Below, piece after piece: positions 26,155 to 35,065 of a stretch of 64,000 bases of DNA (the first letter of the stretch is position 1; every line of letters starts with the position of its first letter). Source of the DNA: Fusobacterium necrogenes (GTDB taxonomy: Bacteria > Fusobacteriota > Fusobacteriia > Fusobacteriales > Fusobacteriaceae). A program made the position numbers and the translations under genes. Where the stretch lies: the NCBI RefSeq assembly GCF_900450765.1, contig NZ_UGGU01000003.1, positions 806,001-870,000 on the forward strand. The letters are read 5' to 3'. The notes beneath the pieces were generated by a model, which was given only the letters and a program-made list of their open reading frames with translations, searched no databases and had not been told where the DNA came from.

Positions 26155-27005
26155 TAAACTTCCTCCTCATCATTAAATATCTCAGCTTTTATAGAAGCAA
26201 TCTCTTTATTTTTGGCTTCCTCTTCATCAATTTCATCATCATCTTTTCCTAAGTAAGCTGTCACAACTGCTGGGTCATTAACAACTTTTTGTGGATCTCC
26301 ACTTGCTATAATAGTTCCATGATCTAGTACAATAAGTCTTTCACAGATTCCTAAAACTAATTTCATATCATGCTCTATTAACAAGATAGCAATTCCAAAT
26401 TTATCTCTAATAAGCTTGATAGTTTTCATAAGCTCTTCAGTTTCTGTTGGATTCATACCAGCTGCTGGCTCATCTAGAAGTAAAACTTTTGGATTAGTAG
26501 CCATAGCTCTAGCTATCTCTAATTTTCTTTGTTGTCCATATGGAAGACTTCCAGCTGGAGCATCTGCATATTTATCTAAGTCAAAAATTCTTAAAAGTTT
26601 CATAGCTTTTTTCTTGGCTTTTCTTTCTTCTAGCCAGAATTTTGGTAAACGGAAAGTTCCTGTTAAAACTCCATACTTCATATTAAAGTTATTAGCAACT
26701 AAGACATTATCTAATACACTCATATATTTAAAAAGTCTGATGTTTTGGAAAGTTCTAGCAAGTCCCTTTCTTATAAGCTTATGTGTAGGAGTTTTTTTTA
26801 CTTCCTCTCCATTGAATGTATAAATTCCTGATGTAGCTGAATATACACCAGTTAATATATTAAATACAGTAGTTTTTCCAGCACCATTTGGCCCAATAAG
26901 TCCTACTAATTCTTTTTCTCTTAACTCTAAATTAAAATCACTTACAGCTCTAAGAGCACCAAAAGTAATATTTATATCTTTAGCATGTAAAATTCTATTT
27001 ACCAT
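26154..27005 (-). CDS. livG: Branched-chain amino acid ABC transporter ATPase
   Basis: 283 residues. Walker A GPNGAGKTTVFNILTGV, LARTFQNIRLFKYMSVLDNV (LivG type), PYGQQRKLEIARAMATNP as signature, Walker B LLLDEPAAGMNPTE, switch IEHDM. The last 30 residues are a Glu/Asp-rich tail not usual in LivG. Overlaps livM by 11 bases. Confidence 0.95.
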   Translation of the reverse strand: MVNRILHAKDINITFGALRAVSDFNLELREKELVGLIGPNGAGKTTVFNILTGVYSATSGIYTFNGEEVKKTPTHKLIRKGLARTFQNIRLFKYMSVLDNVLVANNFNMKYGVLTGTFRLPKFWLEERKAKKKAMKLLRIFDLDKYADAPAGSLPYGQQRKLEIARAMATNPKVLLLDEPAAGMNPTETEELMKTIKLIRDKFGIAILLIEHDMKLVLGICERLIVLDHGTIIASGDPQKVVNDPAVVTAYLGKDDDEIDEEEAKNKEIASIKAEIFNDEEEV

Positions 27006-27972
27006 TTTTTGCTGCCCCCTTCTTAGTAATAAATATTTCTACAAATTTTGAAATTTGGAATTCTTTACGTCCTAATAATCCTGTTGGACGGAAAATCATA
27101 GTTAAGATTAATAATAAAGAGTAAACAATCATACGATAATCAGAGAACTCTCTAAGTACTTCTGGTAAAATTGTTAAAACAATGGCAGAAAGAATTGAAC
27201 CTGTAAAACTTCCCATTCCTCCTAATACAACCATAACTAAAATATTGATTGAGTAGTTAAAGTCAAATTGTCTAGCTCCTAATATTCCTAAGTTATGAGC
27301 ATAGATTCCTCCAGCTACTCCAGCAAAAATAGCTGAAACAGTGAAAGCAAAAGTCTTATAATAAGTTGTATTTATTCCTGAAGCTCCACTTGCTATTTCG
27401 TCATCTCTAATAGCTAGGATAGCCCTTCCATGACGGCTTGTCATAAGTGAAAACATCATCATTACACATAATACCATTATAATATATATAACACCAAATT
27501 TATTAAAACGAGGAATTCCTCTAAGTCCTTGAGCACCACCTGTAAAATCAAAGTACTCAACTAAAACCCTGATAATCTCTCCAAAAGCAAGAGTAATAAT
27601 TGCTAAATAATCTCCATTCAATCTCAAAGCTGGAATACCAATTATTATTCCTACAATTCCAGCAACAATTCCTCCTACAATAAGAGCAATAACATAACCA
27701 GGTAATCCTTCAATAATTCCAGTCTTAGCAAATAGTGCTGCTGTGTAAGCTCCTACTGACATAAACCCAGCATGTCCAATAGTAATTTGTCCAAGACAAC
27801 CAACAGTTATATTTAAACTCACAGCTAAAATAATATTAATACAGATAAAAATCATTACAGTAGTTTGATATCTTGAAATCATTCCTGATGAGATAAGTCC
27901 TGTCAATAAAAAATATCCAATTATTACTAAAATCAGAGTTAAAGCATAACTCCATCTTTTTGTATGATTCAT
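26995..27972 (-). CDS. livM: Branched-chain amino acid ABC transporter permease
   Basis: 325 residues, about nine spans, with the family blocks TVGCLGQITIGHAGFMSVGAY, LRLNGDYLAIITLAFGEIIR, FTGGAQGLRGIP and VVLGGMGSFTGS. Works with LivH as the membrane channel of the HAAT transporter. Only 12 bases separate it from livH. Confidence 0.94.
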   Translation of the reverse strand: MNHTKRWSYALTLILVIIGYFLLTGLISSGMISRYQTTVMIFICINIILAVSLNITVGCLGQITIGHAGFMSVGAYTAALFAKTGIIEGLPGYVIALIVGGIVAGIVGIIIGIPALRLNGDYLAIITLAFGEIIRVLVEYFDFTGGAQGLRGIPRFNKFGVIYIIMVLCVMMMFSLMTSRHGRAILAIRDDEIASGASGINTTYYKTFAFTVSAIFAGVAGGIYAHNLGILGARQFDFNYSINILVMVVLGGMGSFTGSILSAIVLTILPEVLREFSDYRMIVYSLLLILTMIFRPTGLLGRKEFQISKFVEIFITKKGAAKNGK

Positions 27973-27984
27973 CTTTTCTTCCTC

Positions 27985-28869
27985 CTATACTTTCTCTCTC
28001 ATATTTTTTCCTAAAAGTCCTGTTGGTTTAACAAGTAAAACTATAATAAGGATAGCAAATACAAAGGCATCTGCTAATTGTGATGATAAATAAGCTCTTG
28101 TTAAACTTTCAACTATTCCAAGAATAAATCCTCCTATAACAGCTCCTGGTAGAATTCCAATTCCTCCAAGTACAGCAGCTATAAAAGCTTTTATTCCTAA
28201 CATAGAACCCATAAGTGGTTGAACTTGTGGATAAGCTGAGACATAAAGTACAGAAGCAATAGCAGCAAGTCCACTTCCTATTGCAAAAGTAAGTTGGATA
28301 GTGCTATTTACATTAATACCTACAAGTTTTGCTGCTCCATAGTCCTCACTTGTAGCTAGCATAGCTTTTCCATATTTTGTCTTTTTCATAAAATATTGTA
28401 ATCCTACTGAAAGGATAAGAGTTAATACGATAGTAACAACAGTTCCATAGTTAAGATAAATATCTCCAAATCTAAGTGGCTCTTGAGTAAACACTTTTGG
28501 AAATGCTCTTGTATTTGGAGTAAAAATTTTCATAAATAAATTTTCTAAGAATAAACTTACTCCTATGGCTGTGATTAAATTAGAAATTCTTGGAGAATTT
28601 CTAAGAGGTCTATAAGCTACTCTCTCTGTCAACATTCCTAAGACCACACATAGTACAATAGCTGGTACTACTGTAAGCCATACGGGTAATCCCATTCTTG
28701 TAAAAACTGGAATACTAAATAGTGAAACATAAGCTCCAACCATAATAATATCTCCATGAGCAAAGTTTATAAGCTGTGCTATTCCATAAACCATTGTATA
28801 CCCTAATGACACTAATGCATATATACTACCAATTTGTAGCCCATTTATAACCTGCATAATAATTTCCAT
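27985..28869 (-). CDS. livH: Branched-chain amino acid ABC transporter permease
   Basis: 294 residues, with GLQIGSIYALVSLGYTMVYG at the N-terminus, INFAHGDIIMVGAY, EDYGAAKLVGINVN (EAA loop) and AAVLGGIGILPGAVIGGF. Preceded by GGAGAG. A long perfect palindrome separates it from livK. Confidence 0.95.
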   Translation of the reverse strand: MEIIMQVINGLQIGSIYALVSLGYTMVYGIAQLINFAHGDIIMVGAYVSLFSIPVFTRMGLPVWLTVVPAIVLCVVLGMLTERVAYRPLRNSPRISNLITAIGVSLFLENLFMKIFTPNTRAFPKVFTQEPLRFGDIYLNYGTVVTIVLTLILSVGLQYFMKKTKYGKAMLATSEDYGAAKLVGINVNSTIQLTFAIGSGLAAIASVLYVSAYPQVQPLMGSMLGIKAFIAAVLGGIGILPGAVIGGFILGIVESLTRAYLSSQLADAFVFAILIIVLLVKPTGLLGKNMREKV

Positions 28870-28927
28870 TTTTCTCTCCTCTCAATATTTTCATTTTCAT
28901 AATTACTCTATATAAATAAATTAGAAT

Positions 28928-28957
28928 ATTAGAGTAGCTAAATTTAGCTACTCTAAT
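28928..28957. repeat. Perfect 30-bp palindrome between livK and livH
   Basis: ATTAGAGTAGCTAAA is followed by its exact reverse complement. The strong hairpin has no good U run, so it more likely stabilises the livK message 3' end than terminates fully. Confidence 0.7.
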
Positions 28958-28979
28958 AAGTATTTATAAACTATTAAAT

Positions 28980-30131
28980 TTATTCCGCTTGAATTACAGA
29001 GTCAAAAGTATAATTTCCATTTACAATTTTTAAAACAGTAACTGCTTTAATTGGATTATTTTTTTCATCGAATCTCAAACGTCCTGTTACTCCTGCAAAG
29101 TCACTTTCTTTTATAGCTTTTATAATAGCATCCTTATCTGTTGACCCAGCTTTTTCAATAGCAGCTTTCATTAAGTAAGCAGCGTCATATGAAAGAGCTG
29201 AGAAAGCTGAAGGTTCATCTTTATACTTCTCTCTATATGACTCTATGAAATTTTGAACTTTTTCATTAGTATCTTCTACAGAATAATGATTTGTAAAATA
29301 ACTATTTTCAACAGCTCCATATGCTGAAGAGTCTAGAGCTTTAGCTACTCCGTCCCATCCATCTGGTCCAATAAATATTGATTTTACCCCTACTTCCCTA
29401 GCTTGAGTAGTGATTAAAGCTACTTGCTCATAATAATCTGGTACTAATAATACATCTGGATTAGTGGCAGCTACTTTAGTAAGTTGAGCTCTAAAATCTT
29501 TATCTCCTTCTGCATACCCCTCTTTAGCTACTACTTTTAATCCTAATCTTTCAGCTTCTTTAATAAAAGCTTCAGCAACTCCATCAGAATAATCACTTGA
29601 ATTATTTACCATGATAGCTACAGTATTGGCTTTTAGATTATTTTTTGCTAGGTTTGCCAAGATAACTCCTTGATATGGGTCAGTAAAGCATACACGGAAT
29701 ACATTTGGTCCAGCTTCTGTGATGTTAAATTGAGTTCCTGTTGGAGTTATCATTGGCATATTGTCTTGTGCAGCAATTTCAGCTACAGCTAGAGATGGTT
29801 TTGAAGTGATATCTCCAACTAATGCAACAATTCCCTCATCTACTAATCTATTATAAGCTGTAACAGCTTCAGTTGAATCTCCTTTTTCATCAAATAATAC
29901 AAATTCAACCTGTTTCCCTAGAATTCCACCATTTTTATTAATCTCTTCAAAAGCAAGTTTTGATCCATTTGTAGCAGTAACTCCATAGATAGCTAGCGGT
30001 CCTGTAAGTGGTCCTAATCCTCCAATTTTAATAGTTTCTGCACTTTCTCCTACTTTATTTCCTGCCTCTTTCTCTCCACAAGCAGTAATCAAAATAGATA
30101 ATCCTAAAAGCATAAGTGTAAATTTTTTCAT
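28980..30131 (-). CDS. livK: Branched-chain amino acid-binding lipoprotein
   Basis: The start is the ATG with complement 30129-30131, eight bases after GGGGG; an upstream frame to 30173 lacks a site and overlaps the promoter. 383 residues. Lipoprotein signal MKKFTLMLLGLSILITAC, then the type I periplasmic-binding fold IKIGGLGPLTGPLAIYG, GGILGKQVEFVLFDEKGD, LVGDITSKPSLAVAEIA, with TPTGTQFNIT and FRVCFTDPYQG in the cleft. It delivers Leu/Ile/Val or a related amino acid to LivHMGF. Confidence 0.94.
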   Translation of the reverse strand: MKKFTLMLLGLSILITACGEKEAGNKVGESAETIKIGGLGPLTGPLAIYGVTATNGSKLAFEEINKNGGILGKQVEFVLFDEKGDSTEAVTAYNRLVDEGIVALVGDITSKPSLAVAEIAAQDNMPMITPTGTQFNITEAGPNVFRVCFTDPYQGVILANLAKNNLKANTVAIMVNNSSDYSDGVAEAFIKEAERLGLKVVAKEGYAEGDKDFRAQLTKVAATNPDVLLVPDYYEQVALITTQAREVGVKSIFIGPDGWDGVAKALDSSAYGAVENSYFTNHYSVEDTNEKVQNFIESYREKYKDEPSAFSALSYDAAYLMKAAIEKAGSTDKDAIIKAIKESDFAGVTGRLRFDEKNNPIKAVTVLKIVNGNYTFDSVIQAE

Positions 30132-30144
30132 ATTAATTCCCCCT

Positions 30145-30173
30145 TTTATAATGTTTATATTAACTTTTGTCAA
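30145..30173 (-). promoter_or_regulatory. liv operon promoter
   Basis: TTGACA (complement 30168-30173), 17-nt spacer, TATAAA (complement 30145-30150). The leader is only about 8 nt long before the GGGGG ribosome site. Confidence 0.7.
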
Positions 30174-30237
30174 TAAAAAATGTTTGTACTAATAAAAAAA
30201 TATATTCTTCCTTAATAAATGGACAAAAATTTAAGTT

Positions 30238-30263
30238 ATAAAAAAACAGCCCGATTAGGCTGT
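30238..30263 (-). terminator. Terminator of the 30-aa peptide transcript
   Basis: ACAGCC/GGCTGT with a 6-base loop, then seven U on the minus strand. It lies 68 bases past the peptide stop codon. Confidence 0.8.
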
Positions 30264-30330
30264 ACTTTATTAGTAAAGTTCTTCACTCTATATAGATATA
30301 TGTAGTAAAAGATTTAACTATAACACTTGC

Positions 30331-30423
30331 CTAATATATTTTTGTATATAAAACTAAACTCATATTTATTTGTATGAGTAATATTATATATATGACAAAT
30401 ATTAGTACGCTAAGTGTAAGCAT
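30331..30423 (-). CDS. 30-residue hydrophobic peptide, type I toxin-like
   Basis: ATG (complement 30421-30423) six bases after AAGGAGG, an ideal site. The product is MLTLSVLIFVIYIILLIQIN plus MSLVLYTKIY: one hydrophobic helix with a small polar end. It has its own promoter (30474-30502), a 5' leader of about 45 nt, a 3' tail and terminator, so it is a monocistronic message of about 230 nt. This matches the form of type I toxins (small membrane peptide normally silenced by an antisense RNA), but I could not locate a clear antisense promoter. It might instead be a small membrane-protein partner of another gene. Confidence 0.6.
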   Translation of the reverse strand: MLTLSVLIFVIYIILLIQINMSLVLYTKIY

Positions 30424-30473
30424 AGCTTTCCTCCTTACTTCAATTTTATAATTTTATCTAAACTGTTAAAGCA

Positions 30474-30502
30474 AGTATACTCCTAAATTGAAAAAAAATC
30501 AA
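30474..30502 (-). promoter_or_regulatory. Promoter of the 30-aa peptide gene
   Basis: TTGATT (complement 30497-30502), 17-nt spacer, TATACT (complement 30474-30479). Confidence 0.6.
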
Positions 30503-30639
30503 GTATAATTTTAAAAAAATTTTTATAAAAGTATCTTTTTTAACAATATATTAAGAGTTATCTAAACTAATTTTTTACAAAAACTTCTATTTTTATATAT
30601 TTTTTATATAATTATAAAATAGTAATATTAAGTAATTAA

Positions 30640-30890
30640 ACTTTAAGAAAAGAAATGAAATATTAAAAATAGAAAAAATATATGCTAGGAAAGTAGAAAT
30701 AAGACTTGATAATGAAGATATAGTCACTAGAATAAAATTTTGTGAAAGGTATGAGGAAAATACAAAGGATCTACAATATTATATTTTAGGAATGTCAAAA
30801 TATGATATTATAAAAAAATTAGAAAAAATTGATTGTAGAGGAAGAAGAATTCTTATTCTAATCTAACTAACAAAAATTTTAAAATCTCTT
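30640..30890 (+). pseudogene. Decayed TSCPD-domain protein
   Basis: A frame from about 30660 reads EILKIEKIYARKVEIR, then LQYYILGMSKYDIIKKLEKI and DCRGRR before it breaks. TSCPD-domain proteins have the pattern ...GM(S)xxDxIxKLEGIxCRGxxTSCPDQL. After RGRR the DNA still resembles TSCPDQL codons in another frame with substitutions. No start codon with a ribosome site is present. I read it as a dead fragment. The bases on either side (30503-30640, 30890-30978) contain nothing I can identify. Confidence 0.4.
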
Positions 30891-30978
30891 TAGTTAATTT
30901 ATATATAAATAAGGGAAAATTAATCAAAACATATAGTAGTTTTCACTTTTAATAAAAAATGCTTAAATAAATATAAAT

Positions 30979-31203
30979 TTATCTTTTTAATTCTTCATCC
31001 TTATCTTCTTTTATTCTTTTAAGGAAAATATTTTTAGCTTTTATTATTAATAACATAAAAATAATATAATGGAGGACTCTTAACTCTTCAAAAGATTTTT
31101 TCAAATATTTATCACAAATAAAAATAAAAGCTCCCCACAATAAAAGTATTCCTATTAATATTAAAAAAAATCTTATCCATTCTCTCCAAAAGTTATTTTC
31201 CAT
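30979..31203 (-). CDS. Small membrane protein of unknown function
   Basis: 74 residues: an N-terminal amphipathic piece, a strong span (FFLILIGILLLWGAFIFI), a Lys/Glu linker, a second span (VLHYIIFMLLIIKA) and a charged tail ending KEDKDEELKR, which suggests both termini face the cytoplasm. The ribosome site is modest (GGAGAG). No family recognised. It lies 48 bases after the GDSL hydrolase on the same strand and may be cotranscribed. Confidence 0.5.
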   Translation of the reverse strand: MENNFWREWIRFFLILIGILLLWGAFIFICDKYLKKSFEELRVLHYIIFMLLIIKAKNIFLKRIKEDKDEELKR

Positions 31204-31251
31204 ATCAACTCTCCAAAACTATTTTATTTTATATTATAACATATATTTTTT

Positions 31252-31743
31252 TTAATACAAAGTTAATTCTAATACTTTTTTATTCAGAATTTCATTGAAT
31301 AGATCATAACCTTTATTATTCAAATGAATTCCATCAGTTGTATATTCAACTCTCATTTTTAGATTTATATCTATAAAATATAAATAAAGATTTAAAAAGT
31401 TTTTAGAATAATTCTTTTTTATCCATTTATTAAAAAGTTCTATTTTCCTATTTACAATTTCCTTATCTGTTGGAAGCAAAGAGATTAATATAATTTCTTT
31501 TACTCTTTTTTCTAGCTCTTTTACAATTTCAGCATAATAATTCTTAGATTTTTCAAACTCCATATTTGCAAAAAAATCATTAACTCCTACTAAAAGAATT
31601 CCAATATCACCGTAAATCTCCTTATTTTCATCTAATAACCATAACACATCTCTTGTCATATAGCCATTTTTTCCATAATTTATATATGAAGATTTATAAT
31701 TCCAATTTATCAAACTATCTCCTAACATAATTACTTTATACAT
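31252..31743 (-). CDS. SGNH/GDSL-family hydrolase
   Basis: 163 residues, a short cytoplasmic member (no signal peptide). Block I MLGDSLINW with the nucleophilic Ser, block II INYGKNGYMT with the oxyanion Gly, block III LLVGVNDFF with Asn, and block V YTTDGIHLNNKGYDLF with catalytic Asp and His. Esterase or lipase-like activity; substrate unknown. Confidence 0.85.
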   Translation of the reverse strand: MYKVIMLGDSLINWNYKSSYINYGKNGYMTRDVLWLLDENKEIYGDIGILLVGVNDFFANMEFEKSKNYYAEIVKELEKRVKEIILISLLPTDKEIVNRKIELFNKWIKKNYSKNFLNLYLYFIDINLKMRVEYTTDGIHLNNKGYDLFNEILNKKVLELTLY

Positions 31744-31846
31744 AAAACCACTTCCTTAAAATACTTGAATACAAATAATTATAACATAAAATAAAACAAA
31801 CTCAAATCACTCATAGCATTTAATTGAGATTTTAAAATTTTAAATC

Positions 31847-31875
31847 TTGACTTTTTATTAAAATAATAGTATGAT
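31847..31875 (+). promoter_or_regulatory. Promoter of exbB-exbD-tonB
   Basis: TTGACT at 31847-31852, 17-nt spacer, TATGAT at 31870-31875. Confidence 0.65.
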
Positions 31876-31881
31876 TTCTTT

Positions 31882-31903
31882 GAATATCTTTATTTAGATA
31901 TTC
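31882..31903. promoter_or_regulatory. Candidate operator at the exbB transcription start
   Basis: GAATATCT-TTATTT-AGATATTC is a perfect inverted repeat of 8 bp arms. It begins seven bases after the -10, so a bound repressor would block initiation. Its 8-6-8 spacing is not the usual 7-1-7 Fur layout, so the regulator is unknown. Confidence 0.5.
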
Positions 31904-31975
31904 TTTAATTTTTATAAAAATATTTTGTACTACTAAATTTTAGAAAAAATTATATTTCAAGGAGGAGAATTTATT

Positions 31976-32587
31976 ATGATGTATTATTTAAATGCTGGGG
32001 GGCCTTTAATGTGGATACTTTTTGGAATATCAGTACTTGCATTAACTATTATCTTAGAGAGAATTTTCTTTTTCTTTCGACGTGAAAAAACTCAGAATAA
32101 AAATTTTACTGCAGAAATAATTAAAGCTGTAACTTCAGATGATATGAACTATGCTATCGCTCTTTGTGATAGAGAAAAAAATTCCATTGGGTGTACTGTA
32201 AAATCTTTTCTTTGTCGTTGTGATAGAGAGGGAGACTTCCACCATTTTGATCAACTTGTTAAAGAAATTAGTATAGATGAAATAGGCTGTTTAGAAAAAA
32301 GATTACACCTTTTAGGAATTATAGGCTATATTGCACCTATGATAGGTCTTTTAGGAACTGTTACAGGAATGATAGAAGCATTTAGAAATTTGGCCACATT
32401 TGGTGCTGGAGACCCTACATTAGTAGCATCTGGTATTTCAAAAGCACTGATTACAACTGCAGGAGGACTTTCTATTGCAATTCCTACTATTATTGCTTAT
32501 AATCTTTTTAATAAAAAAATAGATGAAATTGAAGGAGATATTGATAAAATAACTACTAATCTTATTGATATTTTGAGAAAGAGGTAA
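31976..32587 (+). CDS. exbB: MotA/TolQ/ExbB proton-channel protein
   Basis: 203 residues with three membrane spans. The conserved channel region GIIGYIAPMIGLLGTVTGMIEAF followed by GISKALITTAGGLSIAIPTII is typical. With ExbD it uses the proton gradient to energise TonB. AAGGAGG precedes the start by ten bases. Three bases separate it from exbD. Confidence 0.93.
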   Translation: MMYYLNAGGPLMWILFGISVLALTIILERIFFFFRREKTQNKNFTAEIIKAVTSDDMNYAIALCDREKNSIGCTVKSFLCRCDREGDFHHFDQLVKEISIDEIGCLEKRLHLLGIIGYIAPMIGLLGTVTGMIEAFRNLATFGAGDPTLVASGISKALITTAGGLSIAIPTIIAYNLFNKKIDEIEGDIDKITTNLIDILRKR

Positions 32588-32590
32588 GAT

Positions 32591-32983
32591 ATGGGAAGAT
32601 TTAGAAAAAAAAGACCAATCATGGCATTAGATTTAACACCTCTTATAGATGTGGTTTTTCTTCTTATCATTTTTTTTATGGTGTCTACAACATTTAATAA
32701 ATATGGAAGTATAGAAATAAACTTACCAAGTGCTAATATTAATTCTTCTATACAAGAAAATAAAAGCGTAGAAATTATAATAGATAAAGAAGAAAAATAT
32801 TTCATATCTAAAGATGGAAAAATAAAAGCTATTAAATTTGAAGATCTTGAGACAATTTTACAAGGTGTAAAAGAGGTCACTGTTTCAGGAGATAAAGAGT
32901 TAAAATATCAGGTTATTATAGATACTGTTTCTAAAGTAAAAAATGCTGGAATAGAAAATTTAGGAATAAATTATTATGAATAA
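32591..32983 (+). CDS. exbD: ExbD/TolR-family protein
   Basis: 130 residues. The single N-terminal span contains the essential Asp in LTPLIDVVFLLIIFFMVS, followed by a periplasmic domain. It overlaps tonB by eight bases. Confidence 0.93.
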   Translation: MGRFRKKRPIMALDLTPLIDVVFLLIIFFMVSTTFNKYGSIEINLPSANINSSIQENKSVEIIIDKEEKYFISKDGKIKAIKFEDLETILQGVKEVTVSGDKELKYQVIIDTVSKVKNAGIENLGINYYE

Positions 32984-33731
32984 AAAAGATAATATTTTTT
33001 ATTTTTTCCTTTTAGCATTATGTATTCATCTATCTTTTTTTCTAATTAATAAAAAAAGAGTAAGTGAAGATGTTCCTGTTTTAATGAACACTAATTCTGC
33101 TCCTTTAGCCATCAATATAAAAACTTCTTTTACTAAAAGAGAAAAAATAATTTCTGCAGAAAAAGAGATAGCTTTAGCTAATAAAAGTGAAAATAAGCCA
33201 GTATTAGAAAAAATAGAGAAGCCTAAAAAAAAGATTCTAGAACCTGATATAAAAAGTAAATTAAAAAATTCTAAAAAAGAAGTAGAAACAAGAAAAAAAA
33301 ATATAGAAAAAATCGAAACTAAATCAAGCAAAGAAATTAAAAAAGATAAATTACTAACTATAGAGCAAAACTCCATTGATAATAATTACCAAATTGATTT
33401 CGGAAGAAATTTTAGCATTGAAACAGATGGAATTCTTGTTGCTGAATCTTCAGATGGAATACAGTATAAAATTTTAAAACAGATTGAACCTAATTACCCT
33501 GTACAAGCAAAAAAAGTAAGATATAAAAATAAAGTTACTGTCTCTGTTAGATTTTTAGTGGGTTTAAACGGAAGTATTGAAAAAATTGATATTATTAAAT
33601 CACATAAAAAATTAGGTTTTGATGATGAAGTATTAAAAGCTTTAAAACAATGGAAATTTAATCCTATATATTATAAAAACAAAAATATTAAAGTATTTTT
33701 TACAAAAGAATTTATTTTTGAATATAATTAA
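32976..33731 (+). CDS. tonB: TonB-family energy transducer
   Basis: 251 residues. N-terminal signal anchor (IFYFFLLALCIHLSFFLI), a long Lys/Glu-rich spacer (about residues 50-130) in place of the usual Pro-rich one, and a C-terminal TonB domain (PNYPVQAKKVRYKNKVTVSV, then FDDEVLKALKQWKFNP). It reaches across the periplasm to TonB-dependent receptors; none is encoded nearby. Confidence 0.93.
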   Translation: MNKKDNIFYFFLLALCIHLSFFLINKKRVSEDVPVLMNTNSAPLAINIKTSFTKREKIISAEKEIALANKSENKPVLEKIEKPKKKILEPDIKSKLKNSKKEVETRKKNIEKIETKSSKEIKKDKLLTIEQNSIDNNYQIDFGRNFSIETDGILVAESSDGIQYKILKQIEPNYPVQAKKVRYKNKVTVSVRFLVGLNGSIEKIDIIKSHKKLGFDDEVLKALKQWKFNPIYYKNKNIKVFFTKEFIFEYN

Positions 33732-33737
33732 TATTCC

Positions 33738-33785
33738 AAATAAAAGAGGAAAAATTTTCTCTTTTATTTTATTTTATTTTAAATA
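33738..33785 (+). terminator. Terminator after tonB
   Basis: ATAAAAGAG/CTCTTTTAT hairpin followed by a T-rich run. Confidence 0.75.
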
Positions 33786-33913
33786 GATTATTTATTATTT
33801 AAAATAATTATAATTTCTATTAATTTATAGGACTTTACTATTCCATTCTTTTATGATAAACTGAACAAAAGTAATTTTAAAATTTTTAAACAAAAGTTTA
33901 TGATGGAGGATAT

Positions 33914-35050
33914 ATGATCTATTTTGATAATGCTGCTACTACTTTATATAAACCAGAAGAAGTAGTAAAAGCTATGATTAGTGCAATGACTTTTATGGGA
34001 AATGTAGGACGAGGTAATACCTCTGCTTCAATAGCTGCTAGTCATACTGTTTTTAAAACTAGAGAAAATCTTGCTAAATTTTTTAATATAAAAGATTCTA
34101 GTAGAATAGCTTTTACTTCTAATTCTACTGAAGCTTTAAATATAGCTATAAAAGGCACATTAAAAAATGGAGATAATGTAATTACAACTATGTTAGAGCA
34201 TAACTCTGTACTCCGTCCTCTATATGAAATGGAAGAAAAAGGAGTGGAGCTCTCTTTTGTAAAAGCTGATAAACTAGGAAATATATCCTATGAAGAGATG
34301 GAGAGCCTTATAAAAAATAATACTAAGGCTATAATTTGTACACATGGTTCTAACCTCACTGGAAATCTTATAGATATTAAAAAAGTAGGAGAGATTTGTA
34401 AAAAATATAATTTACTATTTATAGTTGACGCCTCTCAAACAGCTGGAGTATTTCCTGTTGATGTAGAGGATATGAATATAGATGTACTTTGTTTTACTGG
34501 GCATAAAAGTTTACTTGGACCTCAAGGAACAGGAGGGATATTTGTAAGAGAGAGTGTTGAGATTAAGCCATTAAAATCTGGTGGTACTGGTATTCTCACT
34601 TATAGTAAAAGTCAACCTCAAATTATGCCAACTTATCTTGAAGCTGGAACTTTAAATGGACATGGTATAGCTGGACTCAATGCTGGAATAGAATTTATAA
34701 ATAAGATAGGTATGAATAAAATCAGGGAGAAAGAGGACTCCCTTATGTGGAGATTTTATAATGGAGTAAAAAATCTTCCTCATATAAAAATATATGGAGA
34801 TTTCTCTAAAAAAGAGAGGTGTCCTATTGTAACTCTTAATATTGGAGAGTATGATTCTGGAGATATAGCTGAAGAGTTACTTAACTTTGGTATCTCTACT
34901 AGAGCAGGAGGGCACTGTGCACCTCTTATGCATGAAGCTCTAGGTACTGTTGAACAAGGGGCAGTAAGATTTAGCTTTGGATATTTCAATACTGAAGAGG
35001 AAGTTGACGAAGTGATTAAAATTATAAAAAATATTATTTCAAATATTTAA
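33914..35050 (+). CDS. Class V aminotransferase, cysteine desulfurase type
   Basis: 378 residues. A PLP enzyme that removes sulfur (or selenium) from cysteine. N-terminal YFDNAATT, the PLP contacts TSNSTEALNIA and LEHNSVLRPL, VDASQTAG, and the Schiff-base Lys in CFTGHKSLLGPQGTGG. The active-site Cys region is STRAGGHCAPLMHEALGT, as in the SufS/CsdA-like (group II) branch. GGAGG precedes the ATG. No sufBCD or iscU lies beside it, so it may feed tRNA thiolation or selenium use. Confidence 0.9.
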   Translation: MIYFDNAATTLYKPEEVVKAMISAMTFMGNVGRGNTSASIAASHTVFKTRENLAKFFNIKDSSRIAFTSNSTEALNIAIKGTLKNGDNVITTMLEHNSVLRPLYEMEEKGVELSFVKADKLGNISYEEMESLIKNNTKAIICTHGSNLTGNLIDIKKVGEICKKYNLLFIVDASQTAGVFPVDVEDMNIDVLCFTGHKSLLGPQGTGGIFVRESVEIKPLKSGGTGILTYSKSQPQIMPTYLEAGTLNGHGIAGLNAGIEFINKIGMNKIREKEDSLMWRFYNGVKNLPHIKIYGDFSKKERCPIVTLNIGEYDSGDIAEELLNFGISTRAGGHCAPLMHEALGTVEQGAVRFSFGYFNTEEEVDEVIKIIKNIISNI

Positions 35051-35065
35051 AAGAAAGGAGTTAAT

